Origin: Chitinophagaceae bacterium
Lineage (GTDB): Bacteria; Bacteroidota; Bacteroidia; Chitinophagales; Chitinophagaceae
Direction of reading: 5' to 3'
DNA: 64,000 nucleotides
Assembly (NCBI GenBank): GCA_016720775.1
Contig: JADKJX010000001.1
Coordinates: 992,001 to 1,056,000 of the forward strand
Part shown: positions 58,677 to 64,000 of the stretch, in pieces
How positions within the stretch are numbered: the stretch's first letter is position 1
Layout of the letters: each line of letters opens with the position of its first letter
Notes under the pieces: model-generated
Databases searched by the model: none
What the model was told of the DNA's origin: nothing
Seen by the model: only the letters and a program-made list of their open reading frames with translations
Program-made: the position numbers and the translations under genes

Positions 58677-59663
58677 ATGAAAAAAATTCTGTTCGTACTT
58701 TTTTTATTACCGCTGTTTTCCGCTGCGCAAAAGGGTAAGGATATAAAACCGGTGAAGATGCACACGGTAGGCCCGAAGGAAAGCCTCAGCAGCATTGGCC
58801 GCCTGTATGAAGTGAATGGCCGGGTGCTAGCTAATTACAATAACATCGATTACGAAAAAGGCATCAGCATTGGCCAGGTTTTAAAGATCCCGCCAAAAGG
58901 CACCACGATTGACCAGGTAACAGACTTGCCAAAAGAGGAAGTGCCCAAAGTTCAGCCACCGGTATTGAAAGCTGACCCAAAAACTGAAGTAAAGCCCGAT
59001 CCAAAAGTTGAATCCGGAACTCCCGTTTATCATAAAGTAGGTAAGAAAGAAACTTTATTTCACATCAGCACACTATACCCCGGTGTTACCATAGATGACC
59101 TGAAGAAATGGAACAACCTTACAGGTGATGGCGTAAATGAGGGAGCCAATCTCATCGTTGGGTATAAAAAACCGGCAATCGATAACAAAAAGACTGCGGT
59201 TGAAAAAACAGAAAAGGAAAAACCGGTTGTTGTTGCCGAGCCGGTGAAGAAAGAACCAGTAAAGCCTGTGAAGGAAGTTGAAAAGACAAATCTGCCTAAA
59301 ACAGAGCCAACCAAGGCTGATGTGGCTGGAAAAAGCATTAAAGGCGGTGCTTTCAAAATAATGTTTGAATCGCAAAATGGTAATGGCACCCCGGTTAATG
59401 AAGAAGGATCATTTGCTGTATTCAAAAGTACCAGCGGATGGAACGATGGGAAATATTATTGCCTTTACAACAATGCCAGTCCCGGAACGATCATCAAAAT
59501 AAGTATTCCTGCCACCGGCAGATTTGTATATGCAAAAGTGCTGGATATAATTCCCGACCTGAAGCAGAATGCCGGATTGCTCATCCTTATCAGCAATGCT
59601 GCGGCTGATGAACTGGGTGTGGCAGATAATAATACCAACTGCAGCATCAGTTATTCAAAATAA
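58677..59663 (+). CDS. LysM-domain cell-wall protein with C-terminal RlpA-like barrel
   Basis: 328 residues. Signal peptide MKKILFVLFLLPLFSAAQ. First LysM about 28-72 (MHTVGPKESLSSIGRLYEVNGRVLANYNNI); second about 117-162 (YHKVGKKETLFHISTLYPGVTIDDLKKWNNL). A Lys/Pro/Glu-rich linker (about 165-220) leads to a double-psi beta-barrel-like domain (about 240-328, EGSFAVFKSTSGWNDGKYYCLYNNASPGTIIKISIPATGRFVYAKVLDIIP). It binds peptidoglycan in the periplasm. It converges on the TIR operon, with 22 bp between stops. Confidence 0.9.
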   Translation: MKKILFVLFLLPLFSAAQKGKDIKPVKMHTVGPKESLSSIGRLYEVNGRVLANYNNIDYEKGISIGQVLKIPPKGTTIDQVTDLPKEEVPKVQPPVLKADPKTEVKPDPKVESGTPVYHKVGKKETLFHISTLYPGVTIDDLKKWNNLTGDGVNEGANLIVGYKKPAIDNKKTAVEKTEKEKPVVVAEPVKKEPVKPVKEVEKTNLPKTEPTKADVAGKSIKGGAFKIMFESQNGNGTPVNEEGSFAVFKSTSGWNDGKYYCLYNNASPGTIIKISIPATGRFVYAKVLDIIPDLKQNAGLLILISNAAADELGVADNNTNCSISYSK

Positions 59664-59685
59664 ATTTACAGAAAAAATAGCGGGG

Positions 59686-60141
59686 TTATTGCGACAGCAT
59701 ATAATCCACGACGGCCCGTATGCCCCTGGCTACATCGGTATAAGCCACGTCGGCATCATCAAAACTACTGATGGGTTTTGCCCCGGTAGGCAGGGCTTGC
59801 AACTTAGCGTAAGGCATATCTGTCCAGTCGCAGGTGCGTAAAATAACAGGGATCACCCGGGCTGTTTTGTTTGCATGCCGCTCAAGCGCAACTTTTAATT
59901 CATTTTCCCAGATGTATTTGGAGTTATTGAAGTCTACACTGATCAGCAACAATATAATGTCGGCGGTAGCGATGGCATTTTTTATCTCGTCATCCCACAC
60001 ATCACCGGCCATGATCATCCTGTCCTGCCATACGTCAATTTTTCCACCTTGTCTTAAACCCACCAGGTTCCTGTCGAGTTTCACTTTCATTGCTTCATCT
60101 TCGTGCGAATAGGAGAGGAATATCTTTAGTTTACCAGGCAT
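59686..60141 (-). CDS. TIR-domain protein (soluble)
   Basis: 151 residues, a stand-alone TIR_2-type domain. Strand A KIFLSYSHEDEAMK (6-19), BB-loop region DVWQDRMIMAGDVWDDEI (37-53), ADIILLLISVDFNNSKYIWENELKVAL (60-86) and VIPVILRTCDW (97-106). Glu79 or Glu81 in YIWENEL is at the place of the catalytic Glu of NAD-cleaving TIRs. No other domain is attached. It is the last gene of a three-gene operon, 15 bp after the coiled-coil gene. NADase activity or scaffolding are both possible; neither can be shown from sequence. Confidence 0.92.
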   Translation of the reverse strand: MPGKLKIFLSYSHEDEAMKVKLDRNLVGLRQGGKIDVWQDRMIMAGDVWDDEIKNAIATADIILLLISVDFNNSKYIWENELKVALERHANKTARVIPVILRTCDWTDMPYAKLQALPTGAKPISSFDDADVAYTDVARGIRAVVDYMLSQ

Positions 60142-60156
60142 TTTTTACGATTTGGT

Positions 60157-60912
60157 TTATTTAGCAGCACTTGCAGGCTTAATGCCGTTGATCCATATCT
60201 CGATGGTGGGCTTTGTTACAGTGGGGTTGGATGAAATATGGGCAACACCAATATCTTTTGGCGAGAGGTTGAATATTTTGCTGATGATCTCTTTTAGCCT
60301 GATCTCCTCTGCTTCGTCCTTGGGGCAATTGTAGATCTTAATGAGATTCGGATATTTATCATCAACCAGTTCTACCGGGGCCACAAAATAGTTCTCGTTC
60401 TTTTTCAGGTAACCACTCAGGGTATTCACCTGGTCAATATATTCTTTGCTGTTGTACTGGATAAAAAAACGGACCCTGTCTTTTTTAATGTCTGTTTTTA
60501 TCTGCTGTATTTTGCTGTTCAGTTCTTTGATGGAATTATTCACGACCTCGAAATTTGCTTTTTGTGTAGCCATTTCTGAACTGGTATTTGTGCCGGGTGT
60601 GGAAGCCTCCTTCTCAATTTTTTTGATGTTGGTATTGAGCGTAGTTATATCATTTGTAATACTCTCCACTTTTTTGTCCACTTCCTTTTGAATGATCTCT
60701 TTCAGCGAGTCAATAACCCGACTTTTGTAGTCGGCACTTAAACTTAAGCTGGCAATGGTTCTTTTTTGCCGGGCATTAACGATTGCCATGATAATTACGA
60801 TGGAGGCCAGAATGCATAGGGCAATTGCCCAGAATGCTGTCCACGACTGGGCCTTTTTATTATTGGTGATCAGCTTGTCGAACATGTCGTAGTTGGAATA
60901 GTTGCTGTCCAT
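60157..60912 (-). CDS. Membrane-anchored coiled-coil protein of the TIR operon
   Basis: 251 residues. A short N-terminal cytoplasmic tail, one membrane segment (about 24-46, TAFWAIALCILASIVIIMAI), then a long coiled coil (about 60-145, ESITNDITTLNTNIKKIEKE, NNSIKELNSKIQQIKTDIKK) and a small alpha/beta domain (about 146-250, VRFFIQYNSKEYIDQVNTL ... LIKIYNCPKDEAEEIRLKEI). The C-terminal domain loosely resembles LytR_C or SPOR-like folds. It starts 3 bp after the TIR-TM gene. By position it may be the sensor or scaffold linking the two TIR proteins. No named family recognised. Confidence 0.85.
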   Translation of the reverse strand: MDSNYSNYDMFDKLITNNKKAQSWTAFWAIALCILASIVIIMAIVNARQKRTIASLSLSADYKSRVIDSLKEIIQKEVDKKVESITNDITTLNTNIKKIEKEASTPGTNTSSEMATQKANFEVVNNSIKELNSKIQQIKTDIKKDRVRFFIQYNSKEYIDQVNTLSGYLKKNENYFVAPVELVDDKYPNLIKIYNCPKDEAEEIRLKEIISKIFNLSPKDIGVAHISSNPTVTKPTIEIWINGIKPASAAK

Positions 60913-60915
60913 AGC

Positions 60916-61602
60916 CTAATTTTTTAATCTTACTTTATTGGGAAAGAGTACATTCTTCAGTGCGATGAGCCCGATGCAGGCAAACATTAAAAAACAAAGC
61001 GCCGTGAACAAAAGCTGTTCGGCGCTTTCCAGGTCATTCGTTTCTTTATATACAATTACCGAAGCAATGATGCCGATAACGAATACCAGGGAAGAGATGA
61101 TGTAATAAAAGGTATGGGGTGTTTTCTGAAACTCCATGCCGCTTATTTCGGGTAAGATCATCGCTTTTACACTTTGTGCGATCTCCTTGAATATGGTATC
61201 GTCATTATTATCTGCGCTGATGTGATTCTCCACCGGGCTAAGATCGCCCGGCAGCATCTGTTTTTTGTATTGGGTGATCTTCTGGAAAGCCTGCCAGTCG
61301 AAGTCCCGGAGCAGTACGGGAATTATCTTCACCTGGTTGGTAGCAGCGCTTTCTAATTGCTGCAGGCATTCTTCGTCATTTATATAATCAATGCTCAGGA
61401 GGGGAATGGTGACGTCTGCATTTTTTATAAGTTCCAGCGCCTGTGCTTTATCTGCCGTTATGCGAAACACTTCTTTTTTATCAATGATACCAAGCAGCCC
61501 TATGCTTGAGTATGCTGTAAAGTGTTTATTGATCTTATCATAAAGCTCGAGGTCTTCGTTGTGATTGGAATAGGAGAAGAATATTTTTTTAGGGATGGGC
61601 AT
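60916..61602 (-). CDS. TIR-domain protein with two C-terminal membrane segments
   Basis: 228 residues. TIR-like domain about 5-150: KIFFSYSNHNEDLELYDKI, ADVTIPLLSIDYINDEECLQQLESA, VKIIPVLLRDFDWQAF. It aligns without gaps to the soluble TIR protein over the last two blocks; Glu78 in DEEC falls at Glu81 of the partner. The BB loop is degenerate (IIDKKEVFRITADKAQALELI, lacking the W-D-R motif). Membrane segments at about 166-185 and 197-219 anchor the TIR on the cytoplasmic side. First gene of the operon, 50 bp downstream of fmt, with a possible promoter of its own. Confidence 0.88.
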   Translation of the reverse strand: MPIPKKIFFSYSNHNEDLELYDKINKHFTAYSSIGLLGIIDKKEVFRITADKAQALELIKNADVTIPLLSIDYINDEECLQQLESAATNQVKIIPVLLRDFDWQAFQKITQYKKQMLPGDLSPVENHISADNNDDTIFKEIAQSVKAMILPEISGMEFQKTPHTFYYIISSLVFVIGIIASVIVYKETNDLESAEQLLFTALCFLMFACIGLIALKNVLFPNKVRLKN

Positions 61603-61617
61603 AGCTTACATGAAAGC

Positions 61618-61625
61618 TAAATATA
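61618..61625 (-). promoter_or_regulatory. Possible -7 element of the TIR operon
   Basis: Minus-strand TATATTTA (7 of 8 to TAnnTTTG), 15 bp before the first TIR gene, in the 49-bp gap after fmt. Without it the operon would rely on readthrough from fmt. Confidence 0.3.
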
Positions 61626-61651
61626 ATGTCAATTATTAAGAAAACAAATAC

Positions 61652-62593
61652 CTAAAAGTGGTACCCTCGTAGAAAATCTTCTACATTCATCTTTTTCTTT
61701 CCTTCCAGTTGGAGTTCTTTTACATGTAGGTATCCATCTGTGCAGGCAAATTTTAAAAAGGTCTTCTTGTCAGTTTCAAAATTGCCGGGTGAGGACATTG
61801 TTGGGCCTGTTTCTTTTTCCGTGCGGTATATCTTGAGCATTTTGCCATTGAAACTGGTGAAAGCACCGGGGAAAGGAGAGAGGCCGCGGATGAGGTTATG
61901 AACTTCGGCAGTTGGTTTGTAAAAATCTATGCGGCAGGTTTCGGTGAAGATCTTAGGCGCATGATGTATTTTCTGATCCCGGATCCCGGATCCCGGATCT
62001 TGCGGCAACTCTGATAATATTCCTTCTGCTAAACCTTTCACTGTTTTTAATAAGAGCTGTGCGCCGATCTCTTTCATCCGGTCATGCACTTCGCCCGCAG
62101 TTTCATTATCACCAATAGGAAAACTTTCCTGTAACAGGATATCACCCGTATCGATTTCATGTTTCAGTTTGAACGTGGTTACTCCGGTTTCTTTTTCGCC
62201 ATTGATAACAGCCCAATTGATGGGCGCAGCGCCCCGGTATTGCGGCAATAAAGAGCCATGCAGGTTTACCGAACCCATCGGCGGCATGTTCCAGACCACT
62301 TCGGGCAGCATGCGGAAGGCAACTACAACCTGCAGATCGGCATTCAATGCTTTGAGTTGCTGTAATAAATCCGGGTTCTTCAGTTTCTCCGGTTGCAGAA
62401 TGTTCAATCCGTTTTCAACAGCATATTTTTTTACCGCACTTTGCTGCAGTTGCATGCCTCTTCCGGCGGCTTTATCAGGGGCCGTTATTACGCCCACAAT
62501 ATTACAGCCTGCTTTTACCAATGCATCCAGTGATGCAACGGCAAACTCGGGCGTACCCATAAAAATAATTCGCAGCGATTGAATATCTTTCAT
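61652..62593 (-). CDS. fmt: Methionyl-tRNA formyltransferase
   Basis: 313 residues. Formylates initiator Met-tRNA using 10-formyltetrahydrofolate. LRIIFMGTPEFAVASLDALV near 7-26, GRGMQLQQSAVKKYA near 44, and the catalytic NLHGSLLPQYRGAAPINWAVINGEKETGVTTFKL near 109-142 with Asn, His and the SLLPxYRG loop. C-terminal OB domain from about 215. A heptamer array in frame (DPGSGIRDQ) sits between the two domains, where length varies in the family. TATCTTCG five bases before the ATG suggests a leaderless transcript. Confidence 0.97.
   Translation of the reverse strand: MKDIQSLRIIFMGTPEFAVASLDALVKAGCNIVGVITAPDKAAGRGMQLQQSAVKKYAVENGLNILQPEKLKNPDLLQQLKALNADLQVVVAFRMLPEVVWNMPPMGSVNLHGSLLPQYRGAAPINWAVINGEKETGVTTFKLKHEIDTGDILLQESFPIGDNETAGEVHDRMKEIGAQLLLKTVKGLAEGILSELPQDPGSGIRDQKIHHAPKIFTETCRIDFYKPTAEVHNLIRGLSPFPGAFTSFNGKMLKIYRTEKETGPTMSSPGNFETDKKTFLKFACTDGYLHVKELQLEGKKKMNVEDFLRGYHF
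61975..62002. repeat. In-frame heptamer array in fmt (unit GATCCCG)
   Basis: Three exact GATCCCG units (21 bp) plus GATCTTG, encoding QDPGSGIRDQ in the interdomain linker. Confidence 0.88.
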
Positions 62594-62598
62594 CGCTG

Positions 62599-62606
62599 CG
62601 AAGATA
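62599..62606 (-). promoter_or_regulatory. Promoter -7 element of fmt
   Basis: Minus-strand TATCTTCG (7 of 8 to TAnnTTTG) ends 5 bp before the ATG. Confidence 0.35.
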
Positions 62607-62640
62607 GAAAATGAAAATCGGCTGCTACGCGGTAGTGAAA

Positions 62641-62664
62641 AATAGTTAAATGGTTTAATAGTTA
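62641..62664. repeat. Period-8 array at the end of the DUF1566-type gene
   Basis: AATAGTTA, AATGGTTT, AATAGTTA; the last unit includes the TAA stop of the gene. Confidence 0.78.
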
Positions 62665-63669
62665 AAAAGCCCGAACCGCACGAACATAGAAACTGATGCT
62701 CTTGCCGTAGATGCCCTGAGTGCCAGCACCGAAGTCCTGCATCCAGGCGTTGAAATCGTTGCCTTCCGAGGAACTCTGGTAGAAGTTACTGACAAAGCCG
62801 CCAACTACTACCTTATTTAAATACAATTTATTCAACTCGTCCTTTGATGGTAGATACCAGTCGCTGTAACTGTTTAATACCAGATCACCACATATCCTTG
62901 CAGCTATTCCTGCTGTAGCGCAACCGGCCATTATATCAATAGTATTTTGATTGCCTGTTCCAAGGGCCGTACCATCGGCTCCTGGCATTGCTGTTCCACC
63001 ACAACCCCATATGGCACCAGTGCTCTGGTCAGAGGCAGCAGCAATTAATCCATGCGTCACATTAGGATTATACCCGGGGTCACCAGGTTGTAAAATGTAG
63101 GCAATTATCCCCCCCTGATAATTATCCCCAATTGTATAAACAAAACTCCCATCAAAGTTTCGCCACTCTGCTCCATTATAATAATTTGGTTTTTTTGAAA
63201 TAGTATTATAAATCATTAAACCTTCTGCAGGGGTGGTTATGACATCCCTTTGTGCACTTGTCATTCGTGGCGGTAAAAAGCCTTTTGTTGTGGAGACTAC
63301 ATCCAATTGAGCAGAGGTGTTGGGGATAGTATTACTGATACTTACATTGCCATCTGTTCCGGAGATGACCATCTTATTATTATTCCCGATCCGTAAAAGA
63401 AGAAGGCCTGAAGCTAAAGGACTGTTCAGGTAAGTATTGATGCCATCAGTAAGTAAAGAATAATCATAACTGTCGGCCCACCAGGCAGTATAACCACTAC
63501 CGTATGCGATATGAGTACCCATCATGGCATTGTGCGTAGAAGTGCCCGCTCTGATATTGCCTATTACATCAAGTTTAGCTCCGGGCGTGCTGGTACCTAT
63601 GCCTACATTTTGTGCATTAATAACCAGGCTGGAGGTTATGCCAATCAGCAGGTAGAGAAGTTTTTTCAT
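62662..63669 (-). CDS. Exported DUF1566-type (Lcl C-terminal-like) protein
   Basis: 335 residues from ATG 63669 (MKKLLYLLIGITSSLVINAQ signal). The mature N-terminus NVGIGTSTPGAKLDVIGNIRAG is the repeat found at the start of many Bacteroidota tail-fibre-like surface proteins. A middle segment is TTKGFLPPRMTSAQRDVITTPAEGLMIYNTISKKPNYYNGAEWRNF. The C-terminal domain IGDNYQGGIIAYILQPGDPGYNPNVTHGLIAAASDQSTGAIWGC ... WYLPSKDELNKLYLNK ... FYQSSSEGNDFNAWMQDFGAG matches the DUF1566 pattern, a lectin-like fold. Probably a secreted or surface protein of unknown ligand. Confidence 0.87.
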   Translation of the reverse strand: MKKLLYLLIGITSSLVINAQNVGIGTSTPGAKLDVIGNIRAGTSTHNAMMGTHIAYGSGYTAWWADSYDYSLLTDGINTYLNSPLASGLLLLRIGNNNKMVISGTDGNVSISNTIPNTSAQLDVVSTTKGFLPPRMTSAQRDVITTPAEGLMIYNTISKKPNYYNGAEWRNFDGSFVYTIGDNYQGGIIAYILQPGDPGYNPNVTHGLIAAASDQSTGAIWGCGGTAMPGADGTALGTGNQNTIDIMAGCATAGIAARICGDLVLNSYSDWYLPSKDELNKLYLNKVVVGGFVSNFYQSSSEGNDFNAWMQDFGAGTQGIYGKSISFYVRAVRAF

Positions 63670-63781
63670 AAACAATTATTTTATTATCAAACATGAGATA
63701 AACATTATTTTTTTTGGCATTCTTAAAATAAAGAATATTTTATAGTTGAAAGGCCCCATTTAAGTCTCTTAATGTTTAAAA

Positions 63782-64000
63782 TTAAAATGCCTTGCCCTGG
63801 TTCTTATTTTCACTAACTGAGACAGCAGATATTATTCTTTCTATCATTTTTCTTTGTTCATCAATTTGTTTTTGCTGCTCCTTCATACCTTCCAGTAATA
63901 CCGGGATCAATCCCATATAATTCACACTCAGCTCACCTTTTTCATTTTGCTTTACCAATTGCGGATAAACCTTCTGCACTTCTTGTGCCAGTAAACCAAT
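63782..64000 (-). CDS. C-terminus of an S74-chaperone-type tail-fibre-like protein (5' part off the window)
   Basis: 72 residues are visible, open to the right edge: IGLLAQEVQKVYPQLV, then LSVNYMGLIPVLLEGMKEQQKQIDEQRKMIERI. This is the typical end of the peptidase S74 / intramolecular chaperone domain of trimeric fibre proteins, with the GLLAQEVQ motif and the coiled-coil tail. The lytic Ser-Lys pair would lie beyond the edge. It is upstream of the DUF1566-type gene on the same strand; both may be surface-fibre proteins. Confidence 0.85.
   Translation of the reverse strand: MGLLAQEVQKVYPQLVKQNEKGELSVNYMGLIPVLLEGMKEQQKQIDEQRKMIERIISAVSVSENKNQGKAF

Noticed and set aside
59686..61602. TIR operon considered as Thoeris
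   Set aside because: Thoeris needs ThsA (SIR2/SLOG or related effector); none is adjacent, and the middle gene is a membrane coiled-coil protein.
17631..62664. Heptamer arrays considered as CRISPR repeats or phage attachment sites
   Set aside because: Unit is 7-8 bp with no spacers, differs at every locus, and there is no integrase, cas gene or tRNA-overlapping direct repeat.

Overview
The window looks like chromosomal DNA of a Bacteroidota bacterium, most likely Chitinophagaceae or a close relative. Support comes from a PorP/SprF protein, a type IX secretion (T9SS) type A sorting tail, a TonB receptor with a carboxypeptidase-like N-terminal domain, a DPP IV peptidase, NYN-LOTUS, VF530 and four-helix-bundle (S23) proteins, and at least nine copies of the Bacteroidota promoter element TAnnTTTG just upstream of genes. 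The family-level assignment is inference from gene content.

Layout. 1-10.5 kb: surface and secretion genes on the minus strand. These are a partial lipoprotein with BNR blades and Ig-like repeats, a frameshifted small gene overlapping its start, a 1448-residue HExxHxxGxxH metalloprotease with Ig repeats and a T9SS tail, and PorP/SprF. 10.6-22.2 kb: upp, adenine deaminase, a LolA-like protein, a large BNR/sortilin-like protein, a SAM methyltransferase, trmD, an S4 protein, DPP IV and tRNA-Lys(CUU). 22.3-31.4 kb: ammonium transporter, TonB receptor, an exported DUF62-type protein, a frameshifted aminotransferase, an rRNA methyltransferase-like protein and NYN-LOTUS. 31.5-38.4 kb: a complete TetR-TolC-HlyD-ABC-ABC-permease-permease efflux operon with two palindromic operators around its promoter. 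38.4-43 kb: VF530, a proton antiporter, and two unrelated isocitrate dehydrogenases separated by an S23 gene. 43-50.3 kb: a nonsense-interrupted lipoprotein, a GNAT, a Cys/Met PLP enzyme, DinB, mnmA and thyA. 50.4-58.6 kb: a PorE-like OmpA protein, folA, a methyltransferase, three-subunit transhydrogenase pntAA-pntAB-pntB, an HD protein and an RsmF-like methyltransferase. 58.7-64 kb: a LysM protein, a three-gene TIR operon, fmt, a DUF1566-type protein and the end of an S74-chaperone-type protein.

Three things stand out. (1) The operon TIR-TM / membrane coiled coil / TIR at 59.7-61.6 kb has no Thoeris, CBASS, Pycsar or Argonaute partner and is the best candidate for an undescribed signalling or defence system. 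(2) More than 20 loci carry short tandem arrays of period 7 (sometimes 8) bp. The unit differs at each locus. Many are arranged as inverted arms in gene junctions and begin or end on stop codons; others sit in frame inside ade, fmt and rsmF. (3) A second, GC-rich palindromic family overlaps the ends of five genes and supplies stop codons or peptide tails. Four genes are interrupted (two one-base indels in homopolymers, two in-frame TAA codons), which could be real decay, recoding or assembly error.
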